DNA of 11,539 bases from positions 1-11,539 of the forward strand of contig DGOD01000378.1 in assembly GCA_002389265.1 (NCBI GenBank), written 5' to 3'. Under the pieces are notes generated by a model, which ran no database searches, was not told the origin of the DNA, and was given only the letters and a program-made list of their open reading frames with translations. How positions within the stretch are numbered: position 1 is the first letter of the stretch; every line of letters starts with the position of its first letter. A program made the translations under genes and the position numbers. Below, one piece after another: positions 1 to 6,423 of this stretch. The DNA comes from Gammaproteobacteria bacterium UBA4475 (lineage in GTDB: Bacteria > Pseudomonadota > Gammaproteobacteria > Pseudomonadales > Azotimanducaceae).

Positions 1-24
1 GGCCCGACCTGCGCGGCCCGACCT
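1..24. repeat. 10-bp direct repeat at window edge
   Basis: GGCCCGACCT occurs at 1-10 and again at 15-24, a 14-bp period, directly beyond the stop codon of the acyltransferase. It is GC-rich. The window edge cuts off any further copies, so it could be the end of a longer tandem array or only two copies. Confidence 0.5.
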
Positions 25-26
25 CC

Positions 27-749
27 CTACTCGCCGCGGCGGGGGAAGAAGTAGGTTCGTAGCCAGTTCAGCAGTGAATTTTTCGTCAAAACATAGCGGT
101 CAATCTGATCATTCTGGTGTGCCAGTGCGGCGGGGTCGGTAAAGAGGCTGGCGCGGGTGACCAAGGTGCGTGCCGGATCCAGGTGTTTGACCACTCGGGC
201 TGGATTGCCGGCGGCAATGACATTAGCAGGAATATCATGGGTGACGACGGCGCCGGCACCAATCACGCTGTTCTCGCCAATCGTCACACCTTTACAAATG
301 ATGGCGCCATCCCCGACCCAGACATTACTGTTGAGTCGGACCTTTGCCGTTGTGCCTACCGCTCGTGTGCGATCGTAAATATCATGCCAGTCTGCATCAG
401 TGATGTAACTGCCCGCGGCGAGCATGCAATTATCATTGATCTGAACTTCGGACGCGGAATCGATTCGAACGCCCGGACACAGCAGGCAGTTGTCACCAAT
501 TCGGATATGCCCGCTGTTGTCTTCAAATTGCCAGGTAGATAGAGACACCTTGCGGTCATCGGCTGTGACGATATGAATGTTCTTGCCAACACTGATGTGC
601 GCGCCATGCAGACGAATATTCCAGGGTTTCATCAGATGGAAGCCCGGGCCCAGGCTCGCGAGCTGAGGCGCGATAAACTGTTGGGCGTAACGCTGCTCAA
701 TCCAGAGGTAGAGTTTCTTTAAACGGTAGGGTCGCTGATCGTGAATCAT
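27..749 (-). CDS. Hexapeptide-repeat (LbH) acyltransferase
   Basis: Probable O- or N-acetyltransferase of the left-handed beta-helix fold, cytosolic, which would move an acyl group from acyl-CoA to a sugar or similar acceptor; the acceptor is not recognisable. The 240-residue product (counted from ATG 749) has an N-terminal helical cap (about 1-45), then isoleucine/valine-spaced hexapeptide turns at about 48-190. These include IGDNCLLCPGV, INDNCMLAAGS, the loop ITDADWHDIYDR with the probable catalytic His122, and WVGDGAIICKGVTIG. The typical closing motif GNPARVVK is at 181-188, followed by a helical tail. The open frame runs upstream to ATG 863 (278 residues). I prefer 749 because related acyltransferases, as I recall them, begin with a similar M-x-x-D-x-RPY segment, and the extra 38 residues look non-homologous. 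Neither start has a clear Shine-Dalgarno. It is transcribed away from the nitroreductase gene. Confidence 0.85.
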   Translation of the reverse strand: MIHDQRPYRLKKLYLWIEQRYAQQFIAPQLASLGPGFHLMKPWNIRLHGAHISVGKNIHIVTADDRKVSLSTWQFEDNSGHIRIGDNCLLCPGVRIDSASEVQINDNCMLAAGSYITDADWHDIYDRTRAVGTTAKVRLNSNVWVGDGAIICKGVTIGENSVIGAGAVVTHDIPANVIAAGNPARVVKHLDPARTLVTRASLFTDPAALAHQNDQIDRYVLTKNSLLNWLRTYFFPRRGE

Positions 750-956
750 GGCATCACAGGGCTTAGTATTCGGTGCCAGTGTAGCAGATTTCAATTTGCT
801 GCAGCCTAATCGTCGACCCAGATAACCCGCCAAAAAAATCCAGGGTTTGCCTGTCGCTCGCATTCACGTATCGTACAGGCGTGGACGTTGAAGAATAGCC
901 CATAACCTAGTCAAGCAAAGTACCCAATTTTTTTATGAAAGGCGATTGAGCAATAA

Positions 957-1523
957 ATGGATGCATTAGAGGCGTTACAGCAGCGAGTATCTGCGGCCAG
1001 ATTAGTGGGTGAAGTGCCAGCCCCCGAGGTGCTGGACAACTTGTTTAAAGCCGCGTTACGGGCCCCGGATCACGGCATGTTGAGGCCTTGGCGGTTCCTG
1101 ACCATCAGTGGTGATGCGCGCCTGGCCCTTGGCGAGCTGTTCCTTAAGGCCCAGCGAGCGGATGTGCCTGAGATGACCGAAATACAGTGTCAGCGGGCCC
1201 AAGCAAAACCGTTGCGGGCGCCGTTGGTCATTGTAGTCGTGGCGACATTGACGGAGCACCCCAAGGTACCAGAGCTAGAACAGCTGCTATCTGCCGGTGC
1301 CGCCGCCCAGAACTTGTTGGTGGCGGCCCACGCCATGGGTCTGGGTGCCATGTGGCGCACCGGTGCGATGGCTTATCATGACGTGGTTCGTCAGGGGCTG
1401 GGGTTGCAGGCTCATGAACGCCTTATTGGTTATCTCTACATCGGTGAAGTGCAGAGCAAGTCACGTGTGTTACCGAACCTTGCGGTGGCGGATTTCGTCA
1501 CTGCGTGGCCAAGCAACGGTTAA
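957..1523 (+). CDS. YdjA-like nitroreductase family FMN oxidoreductase
   Basis: Small NAD(P)H-dependent flavin oxidoreductase, probably a homodimer in the cytosol with FMN bound at the dimer interface. The physiological substrate of this branch is not established. The 188-residue length fits E. coli YdjA (about 183). Visible family marks: the N-terminal FMN-phosphate segment QQRVSAARL (Arg10, Ser12, Arg15), the APDHGMLRPW motif at 36-45, a core beta strand RAPLVIVVVA (87-96), HPKVPELEQ (101-109), and AMWRTG (131-136) lining the flavin. Start ATG 957 gives the usual YdjA beginning MDALE. A purine-rich GAAAGG at 937-942 is rather far from it and GATTGAG at 944-950 is a weak alternative, so initiation may be modest. 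It is divergent from the acyltransferase across about 200 bp. No convincing promoter was found between them. Confidence 0.9.
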   Translation: MDALEALQQRVSAARLVGEVPAPEVLDNLFKAALRAPDHGMLRPWRFLTISGDARLALGELFLKAQRADVPEMTEIQCQRAQAKPLRAPLVIVVVATLTEHPKVPELEQLLSAGAAAQNLLVAAHAMGLGAMWRTGAMAYHDVVRQGLGLQAHERLIGYLYIGEVQSKSRVLPNLAVADFVTAWPSNG

Positions 1524-1533
1524 TATTATTCTA

Positions 1534-1557
1534 GCGCCGCGTGTCCGCGCGCGGTGC
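1534..1557. other. GC-rich hairpin after nitroreductase gene
   Basis: GCGCCGCG (1534-1541) pairs with CGCGGTGC (1550-1557) as an eight-pair stem including one G-U, around an 8-nt loop. It begins 10 nt after the nitroreductase stop. No T tract follows on the plus strand; on the minus strand an AT-rich but not T-rich stretch follows. It may weakly stop or stabilise the upstream mRNA. It ends just before ATG 1560. Confidence 0.35.
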
Positions 1558-1559
1558 GA

Positions 1560-1841
1560 ATGACTGAAGAGAATAGCGTGGCAAGAAAGCTGACGCCAGA
1601 ACCACCAAACGCGGCCAGTGAAATGAGTGGTGCGATTGATCAGTCATCCACTCGAGAGACCAACGACTTGGTCATCGGTGAGTGGTCTAGTCCTGAATGG
1701 ATTCATGCGACTTTCGGTCGTAGCATTGAACGGGCGATTGAACTTCGAGACCCGGGCCATGGGATTCAGATCCTGTCTGAAGAGTGCTGGGTGAATAGCC
1801 TGCGTGAGTCGAAGCCTGGGGCAGGCCAGATGCGATTATAA
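1560..1841 (+). CDS. Hypothetical small protein
   Basis: An open frame of 93 residues from ATG 1560; a GTG at 1554 would add two residues. I do not recognise the family. The first 40 residues are polar and rich in Ser, Thr, Glu and Asn, probably disordered. The second half is more protein-like, with GEWSSPEWIHATFGRS and an amphipathic stretch IERAIELRD. There is no signal peptide, membrane segment or known motif, and one cysteine. Codon choice resembles the neighbours, which favours a real gene. There is no clear ribosome binding site, and the GC-rich hairpin at 1534-1557 sits where one should be, which argues against it. It lies between the nitroreductase and dioxygenase genes on the same strand. 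It may be real, or a chance frame in a 440-bp gap. Confidence 0.4.
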   Translation: MTEENSVARKLTPEPPNAASEMSGAIDQSSTRETNDLVIGEWSSPEWIHATFGRSIERAIELRDPGHGIQILSEECWVNSLRESKPGAGQMRL

Positions 1842-1965
1842 TCTTGGTTTGAGCGCCCGTCGATATAGGCACAATCCGGTGAAAGTGGTATCGATATCAA
1901 TGTTCGATGACCAGTCAGGAGTGCTAAGATAATAAAACTTTCCACCAAAAATTAGCCTGAAATTT

Positions 1966-3036
1966 ATGATATTTCGCCAATTATTTGATGCCGTTTCGTC
2001 GACGTATACCTACATATTAGGCTGCGAGGCCAGCCGCGAAGCCGTTGTCATTGACTCTGTGTTTGAGCAACATGGCCGCGATACCGCATTGCTGCGGGAG
2101 CTAAATCTGAAGGTTAAGTATAGCCTTGATACCCACGTGCACGCCGACCACGTGACGGGCGCATGGCGACTCAAGGAGGCCTTCAACGCGCCTATCGTTT
2201 TGTCTGGCGAGTATCATGCACAGGGCGTCGACATTGAGGCGACTGATGGCATGGTCCTGAGTTTCGGTAACTACGCGCTAACGGTTAGGACCACCCCGGG
2301 TCATACCAATGGTTGTCTGACCTATGTCACGAGTGACAAGGCTATGGCATTTACTGGTGATTGCCTGATGATTCGCGGGGCTGGCAGAACAGACTTCCAG
2401 TCCGGTGACGTACACACCATGTGGCACAGTATTCGCGAAAAAATATTCTCCTTGCCCGATGCTTGTCTGATCTACCCGGGACATGACTATCTGGGTCGCA
2501 CTGTCTCCACGGTGGCGGAAGAAAAGCGCTACAACCCCAGAATTGGTGGCGACGCTCGGGAAGAAGATTTCGTCGGCTATATGCAAAACCTCGGTCTGCC
2601 GCATCCGAAATTGCTGGAGATCGCACTGCCCGCTAACCTGAAGTGTGGTGAGCCTGGCGAAGATTTTGTTCAGGGCCAGGTATCTTGGGGGCCGGTGACG
2701 GTGACCTTTGCCGGCATTCCTGAATTAGAACCGGATTGGGTGGCGCGTCATCTGCAGGACCTGTATGTGTTGGATGTCAGGTCAAAGCCGGAATACGTTG
2801 GCGAGCTCGGACACATTGACGGGGCGACATTGATCCCGCTGGACGAATTGCGTGCGCGAATCAAGGAAATTAATACGGATAAGCCCATAGTCACTGTTTG
2901 CCAGTCAGGTAAACGATCGGCGATGGCGACACAGATATTATTAGCCGCGGGCTTTGATCGCGTCGCTAACATTCCCGGTGGTCTGATCCACTGGTCAAGG
3001 CTCGCCCTGCCGGCGCTGGTAGGTGGCTTATCGTGA
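1966..3036 (+). CDS. Persulfide dioxygenase-rhodanese fusion (ETHE1-like)
   Basis: Non-haem iron enzyme that oxidises glutathione persulfide to sulfite with O2, joined to a sulfurtransferase that can move sulfane sulfur between glutathione and thiosulfate or sulfite. The 356 residues hold two domains. Residues 1 to about 235 are a metallo-beta-lactamase fold with THVHADH (56-62), PGH (His113), TGD (Asp132) and YPGHDY (170-175). By alignment with human ETHE1, His57, His113 and Asp132 are the iron ligands, and IRGAGRTDFQ (136-145) is the family's substrate loop. Residues about 252-350 are a single rhodanese domain with VLDVRSKPEY and the active loop CQSGKRS, catalytic Cys312. The layout matches described PDO-rhodanese fusions such as Burkholderia phytofirmans PRF. 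ATG 1966 starts directly at the domain; its Shine-Dalgarno is poor. The CoA-transferase gene follows 24 nt downstream, so they are probably co-transcribed. Confidence 0.95.
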   Translation: MIFRQLFDAVSSTYTYILGCEASREAVVIDSVFEQHGRDTALLRELNLKVKYSLDTHVHADHVTGAWRLKEAFNAPIVLSGEYHAQGVDIEATDGMVLSFGNYALTVRTTPGHTNGCLTYVTSDKAMAFTGDCLMIRGAGRTDFQSGDVHTMWHSIREKIFSLPDACLIYPGHDYLGRTVSTVAEEKRYNPRIGGDAREEDFVGYMQNLGLPHPKLLEIALPANLKCGEPGEDFVQGQVSWGPVTVTFAGIPELEPDWVARHLQDLYVLDVRSKPEYVGELGHIDGATLIPLDELRARIKEINTDKPIVTVCQSGKRSAMATQILLAAGFDRVANIPGGLIHWSRLALPALVGGLS

Positions 3037-3060
3037 TCGTGGCGGTGGGTCAAAAATCTG

Positions 3061-4200
3061 ATGGGTGATCTTAGTGGTATTACCGTCGTCAGTCTCGAGC
3101 AGGCAGTCGCCGCACCCTATGTGTCTGGCCGGTTAGCTGAGGCCGGCGCCAGGGTCATCAAGATTGAGCGGCCTGAGGGGGATTTCGCCCGTGGCTATGA
3201 CCAATTCGTGCTCGGTCAAAGTGCTTACTTCGTCTGGCTCAATGCCGGTAAGGAAAGTGTTACGCTCGATCTGCGTGATGATAACGACAAAGCCCTACTG
3301 CGCAACATGCTGGCGACTGCCGATGTGTTTATTCAAAACCTGGCCCCAGGAGCGCTGGCGCGGCTAGGGTTTGATCCGGAATTATTGCGGGTTCAGCACC
3401 CTGCGTTAGTGATCTGTTCGATTTCAGGTTATGGCGAAGAAGGACCGTACCAGCTGCAAAAAGCCTACGATCTGCTGATTCAAGCAGAAACCGGCCTTTG
3501 CTCGATTACAGGTATCGGTGAGGAGTTAACTCGGGTAGGGGTATCAGTCTCGGATATTTCCGCGGGCATGACCGCCTACCAATCGATTCTGCAGGCGCTG
3601 TTTGCCCGCGAGCGCGATCCGGATCGCGCCGGACGCCTGATCAATGTTTCATTGTTTCATTCGACCGCTGACTGGATGAATGTACCTTATCTGCAGCATC
3701 GCTATGGTCACTTCACGCCAGCGAATCATGGGCTCAAACATCCCAGTATCGCACCTTATGGCGCCTTTACTTGTAGTGACGGCAAAGCGGTATTGATCAG
3801 TATTCAAAATGAGCGAGAATGGCAGGCCTTGTGTGAGCAGGTGTTCCAAAACGCTGGATTGGCAACTGATTCAAGATTCCAGGATAACGCCGCGCGGGTT
3901 GCCCATCGTCAGGCACTTGATGAACTTGTAGGCCAATATTTTATCGGTTTTACTCGGGACCATATGATCAAGTTGCTGGATGATGCCCGTATCGCCTTCG
4001 GCCGCCTGTCAGATCTTGATGATCTGCAGCACCACCCACAGAATCGCTATCGAAAGATTGAGACCCCTGCTGGTGTTGTCGAGGCGCTTGGCCGTGGCGC
4101 CGTGACTTCCAGCGATGTACCTGTGACCCTCAAGCTCGCCGCCTTGGGTGAACATAATCACCCGCTTCGCGTCGAGTTCCACAAGCCTCAGGAGGATTGA
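3061..4200 (+). CDS. Class III CoA-transferase (CaiB/BaiF family)
   Basis: Moves CoA from a donor thioester to a carboxylic acid through an aspartyl-CoA thioester. Members form an interlocked ring-like dimer in the cytosol. At 379 residues it is of normal family length. Visible marks: the N-terminal Rossmann-like start LSGITVVSLEQAVAAPY, LAEAGARVIKIERPEGDFARGYD (25-47), the FVWLNAGKES segment (57-66), ADVFIQNLAPGALARLG (87-103), SGYGEEGPY (122-130), and KAYDLLIQAETG, whose Asp137 is the expected nucleophile. As I recall, the form of the N-terminus and of the SGYGEEGPY region is like mesaconyl/itaconyl-CoA-type transferases (for example Pseudomonas Ict), but the true acid cannot be read from sequence. 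ATG 3061 has a weak GGTGGG at 3044-3049. The gene follows the sulfur dioxygenase gene by 24 nt, which suggests a shared transcript and perhaps a thiol- or sulfinate-bearing substrate. Confidence 0.92.
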   Translation: MGDLSGITVVSLEQAVAAPYVSGRLAEAGARVIKIERPEGDFARGYDQFVLGQSAYFVWLNAGKESVTLDLRDDNDKALLRNMLATADVFIQNLAPGALARLGFDPELLRVQHPALVICSISGYGEEGPYQLQKAYDLLIQAETGLCSITGIGEELTRVGVSVSDISAGMTAYQSILQALFARERDPDRAGRLINVSLFHSTADWMNVPYLQHRYGHFTPANHGLKHPSIAPYGAFTCSDGKAVLISIQNEREWQALCEQVFQNAGLATDSRFQDNAARVAHRQALDELVGQYFIGFTRDHMIKLLDDARIAFGRLSDLDDLQHHPQNRYRKIETPAGVVEALGRGAVTSSDVPVTLKLAALGEHNHPLRVEFHKPQED

Positions 4201-4501
4201 CCCTATAGCCACTGATGAGTTGCCAGGCATCCGCCCCAAAACAAGCGAATTTGTGTGGCCTGTAGGGTAAGACTCGAAGCTTCACTATCGTCGGTAAGGC
4301 GAGGTCAATGCATGAACTCGTGACTTTACCCCTCCCGTATTTGGCAGGCGAAACATGAGCCCGTTTTGTTTGAAATCTGAAATGCTAATGACCTCGCGGG
4401 CAATGCCCCTTGCTTGACTCCATGCCTAGACGAAGTGGGTCCAGGCCGCCTTGGGTGTCTAAGGACGTCCAGTATAGATTTTGACTGTTTCCTGAGGTGC
4501 G
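4201..4501. other. Convergent intergenic gap, nothing firm
   Basis: About 300 bp separate the ends of the convergent CoA-transferase and kinase genes. I see no gene, RNA or convincing terminator. Minor items are an imperfect hairpin around 4425-4461 (CCTAGAC against GTCTA-AGG, enclosing CCAGG/CTTGG) without a T tract, and a 9-bp inverted repeat GCGAGGTCA (4299-4307 and 4389-4397) with a long spacer that could be chance. Confidence 0.5.
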
Positions 4502-5431
4502 CTAGTCGCTGCTCAGCAACGTCTCCGCAATGTCGAGATAGGCTTGGCCGAGCAATTCATAGTTGAGTTCAGCCAAATGCAGGCCCGTCGATGCTATTTC
4601 AATAACGCCCCATTGCCAAATGGCAACTGCATCGACCCCAGTGATAGACGCCAGTAACTCACAGCGTTTTTGGGCGATGGTAGCTGCCTGCGGGTGCTGG
4701 TATTGTTCATGCCAGTTACGCATCAGGATACCAAGATCATAGGCGGGCTCGAAGAGTAGGCCGTCGGGATCTACCAATTTGCATTTCCGCATAGCTTTGT
4801 CGTTAGTTAGCAGTAGGGCATTGTGTTCATGCGCATCGCCATGGACAAGGCAGAATGTTTCGGGTCGCCAGGCTTGACGGCGTTGGTGCAGATAGTCGAG
4901 GCAGCCGTTGATGAGTTCTGGCCTCGGTGAAATCGTTAGTCTCTTTGGTGTGTTGCTGAAATGTGCTTCTAGCCAGTCGGCTTTATTGATGCCGCTCGAT
5001 AGTCCTGGGTCGACCGGTGCATCCCAGCTCTCGGCGAGTGCGCTGCAAATCAGTGGCAGTTGCTGGTCAATGGATAAATCCAGCTCTCCGATGGGTTGAC
5101 CAAGTTGTTCCAGCAGTAAAGCATCATGTTCATCGGCAGACTCCAGCAGCTGTGCGTAGCCGTGGCCGCCGGCTAGCTTTAAGGCGAGCGTCTCGGGGCG
5201 TACTGGATCTGTGGTGGGCAGCATCAGCTTCAATACCGCTTTTTTGCCACTGTCACAAATCACGGAAAAAACCAGGCTTTCTGAACCTCCTGGCAGTTGT
5301 TCCAGCGAAGCCAGGTTCCAGCGTGCGCTCAGAGTGGCAAGACTGGCATCAAGACCGTTCAGCCAAGTCTCGCCGGTTTTTCCAAGCAACTGAGCTCGTT
5401 TCCGCACAATACTTGAGATCGAATAAACCAT
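4502..5431 (-). CDS. APH-fold small-molecule kinase (APH_6_hur-like)
   Basis: ATP-dependent phosphotransferase with the aminoglycoside/choline-kinase fold, probably cytosolic. The closest pattern I recognise is the streptomycin 6-kinase / hydroxyurea phosphotransferase family. Over 309 residues: a lead helix region (1-40), a nucleotide loop LPGGSESLVF (46-55), VLKLMLP with ATP-anchoring Lys68, the hinge LLLEQLG (105-111), the catalytic Brenner loop VHGDAHEHN with Asp199 and Asn204 (196-204), and the metal site VDPDG with Asp221, followed by EPAYDLGILMRNW. All catalytic residues are present, so it should be active. The phosphate acceptor is unknown, and drug resistance should not be assumed. 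GAAGGG just before ATG 5431 is a good if close ribosome binding site. It lies 16 nt behind ribH on the same strand, so it is most likely expressed from the FMN-riboswitch transcript, hinting at a flavin-linked or simply hitch-hiking role. Confidence 0.85.
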   Translation of the reverse strand: MVYSISSIVRKRAQLLGKTGETWLNGLDASLATLSARWNLASLEQLPGGSESLVFSVICDSGKKAVLKLMLPTTDPVRPETLALKLAGGHGYAQLLESADEHDALLLEQLGQPIGELDLSIDQQLPLICSALAESWDAPVDPGLSSGINKADWLEAHFSNTPKRLTISPRPELINGCLDYLHQRRQAWRPETFCLVHGDAHEHNALLLTNDKAMRKCKLVDPDGLLFEPAYDLGILMRNWHEQYQHPQAATIAQKRCELLASITGVDAVAIWQWGVIEIASTGLHLAELNYELLGQAYLDIAETLLSSD

Positions 5432-5447
5432 TAGCCCTTCGAATCAC

Positions 5448-5933
5448 TCATGCAGAGATCGCAGCCTGTTGTGGCGCTAGCCCGCCCAGCGTCGCCGCGC
5501 AAGCATGTGCAGCCTCTGCACCCTTGGTCTTGAAATGCTGCTTGAAGAATTCAGGCTGGCCTTCGCTGAGGAAATCATGAGGCGTTAATACCGCTGAAAA
5601 GATCGGTACGCCCGTATCCAGCTGGACTCGCATTAAGCCATCAATCACCGCACTGGCGACAAATTCATGCCGATAAATGCCGCCATCAACGACCAGGCCG
5701 GCCGTGACAATGCCAGCATAATTATTAGATTCCGCCAGTAGTTTGGCGCGTAGAGGAATTTCAAAGGCGCCAGGGACTTCAAAAAAGTCTACTTGGCGAG
5801 TATCGATTTGCGCAAATTCCTGACGAAACGCATCACGTAATTCGTCAACGATATCGCGGTGCCAACAGGACTGAATGAATGCGACACGATCACGTTTGGT
5901 CGTGTCTGAAAAGTCAGAATTGAAGGTGGTCAT
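5448..5933 (-). CDS. ribH: 6,7-dimethyl-8-ribityllumazine synthase, type II
   Basis: Penultimate step of riboflavin synthesis: condenses 5-amino-6-ribitylaminouracil with 3,4-dihydroxy-2-butanone 4-phosphate to give the lumazine. The 161 residues carry FIQSCWH with Trp24 for ring stacking, FEVPGAFEIP (51-60), the phosphate-site strand AGLVVDGGIYRHEF with His89 as probable proton donor, AVIDGLMRVQL, and VLTPHDF. The SCWH and TPHDF forms are those of the decameric type II enzymes (RibH2, as in Brucella), not the icosahedral RibH1. I choose ATG 5933 over the in-frame ATG 5951 because GAGAGG (5949-5944 on this strand) lies 10 nt ahead of 5933, and the 5951 start has no Shine-Dalgarno. The gene is headed by an FMN riboswitch and followed closely by an APH-type kinase gene. 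Confidence 0.96.
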   Translation of the reverse strand: MTTFNSDFSDTTKRDRVAFIQSCWHRDIVDELRDAFRQEFAQIDTRQVDFFEVPGAFEIPLRAKLLAESNNYAGIVTAGLVVDGGIYRHEFVASAVIDGLMRVQLDTGVPIFSAVLTPHDFLSEGQPEFFKQHFKTKGAEAAHACAATLGGLAPQQAAISA

Positions 5934-5973
5934 CTGTTGCTTGCCTCTCATGTTAAGTTAAACAACAGGGCAA
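5934..5973 (-). promoter_or_regulatory. Probable riboswitch expression platform hairpins
   Basis: Between the FMN aptamer and ribH, reading the minus strand, CTGTTGTTT (5968-5960) can pair with AAGCAACAG (5942-5934) as nine pairs with one G-U. This leaves GAGAGG in a 17-nt loop immediately before the AUG. A rival pairing UUGCC (5973-5969) with GGCAA (5945-5941) would cover the end of the Shine-Dalgarno. The two cannot form fully together. This suggests control of translation start, not termination. No T-tract terminator is seen. Confidence 0.5.
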
Positions 5974-6030
5974 ACGAGGACGTCTATCTCACACGATCTG
6001 CAGGGTTAACCGCAGCGTTCAATTGACCTC

Positions 6031-6178
6031 ACTCTCATAACCAGACTTTAACTGTCGGCCCCGGAATCACACCAGGTCTGCTTGTCCCCTCGTAACACGT
6101 TATAGTCTGTTACAAGGGCGCCCGCGGGCTACGCTTTCACGATTACCGCCGGTGGGGACTTTCACCCCGCCCTGAGAA
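6031..6178 (-). ncRNA. FMN riboswitch (RFN element)
   Basis: A cis-acting aptamer that binds flavin mononucleotide and shuts down flavin genes. On the minus strand all conserved blocks occur in order: P1 TCTCA at about 6177-6173 paired with TGAGA near 6038-6032; AGGGCGGGGTGAAAGTCCCC followed by ACCGGCGGTAAT; AGCCCGCGGGCGC; a variable arm with an 11-pair stem (CCCTTGTAACA against TGTTACGAGGG); then AGACCTGGTGTGATTCCGG and GGCCGACAGTTAAAGTCTGG. These match the well-known RFN consensus closely, with no core block lost. The aptamer ends about 100 nt ahead of ribH ATG 5933. Confidence 0.97.
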
Positions 6179-6205
6179 TCACCATCTCGGATGGCGATAA
6201 GACCG

Positions 6206-6234
6206 AGTATACGGAAAGTGAATTTTGTTGTACA
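6206..6234 (-). promoter_or_regulatory. Candidate sigma70 promoter for riboswitch-ribH
   Basis: On the minus strand TGTACA (6234-6229, four of six to the -35 consensus) is followed after 17 nt by TATACT (6211-6206, five of six to the -10). Transcription would start near 6199, about 20 nt ahead of the FMN aptamer, which is a sensible distance for a riboswitch leader. Confidence 0.6.
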
Positions 6235-6257
6235 CAGATGATGAATACAGATGATGA
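6234..6257. repeat. 11-bp tandem direct repeat beside ribH promoter
   Basis: ACAGATGATGA occurs at 6234-6244 and 6247-6257, a 13-bp period. The copies lie at and just upstream of the -35 box of the proposed ribH promoter, within the divergent control region shared with the coiled-coil/cyclase operon. It may be an operator or replication-slippage duplication. Confidence 0.55.
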
Positions 6258-6352
6258 GGGCAGATCCGCGCCATCGATGTGTCTGTCCGGTCAGCTACGC
6301 ACAAGATTGACGATTTAGGTGAGTAGATAGGCAGCTGGGCTGCTTGATCTTG

Positions 6353-6362
6353 GGTCATGACC
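6353..6362. promoter_or_regulatory. Palindrome GGTCATGACC, possible operator
   Basis: A perfect 10-bp palindrome about 60 bp ahead of the GTG start of the coiled-coil gene, in a region where its promoter must lie. It could bind a dimeric regulator. It is short enough to occur by chance. Confidence 0.3.
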
Positions 6363-6423
6363 GGACTAGGCTATCGGATTGATCTTTAGCTGGTAAGGAT
6401 TCGAGATTGAAAAGGCGACAAGT

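Noticed and set aside
117..542. A 141-codon plus-strand frame within the acyltransferase gene
   Set aside because: The opposite strand encodes an intact hexapeptide-repeat enzyme; the periodic codons explain the open shadow frame.
750..863. N-terminal extension of the acyltransferase from ATG 863
   Set aside because: No ribosome site, and the extra 38 residues do not resemble the family; ATG 749 gives the expected start.
1903..1933. GATAAT box (1928-1933) as a promoter for the dioxygenase gene
   Set aside because: The -10 is good but no acceptable -35 lies at 16-18 nt.
4299..4397. 9-bp inverted repeat GCGAGGTCA / TGACCTCGC
   Set aside because: The 81-nt spacer and short arms make a chance match plausible; no T tract or partner feature.
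5017..5580. A 187-codon plus-strand frame across the kinase start and ribH end
   Set aside because: It is a shadow of two well-supported minus-strand genes; its translation is low-complexity with no known domain.
5934..5951. Upstream in-frame ATG for ribH at 5951
   Set aside because: The only good Shine-Dalgarno (5949-5944) lies downstream of it and serves ATG 5933.
6344..6372. TTGATC-N17-TAGGCT as promoter for the coiled-coil operon
   Set aside because: The -10 matches only three of six; no better box was found, so the promoter is left unassigned.
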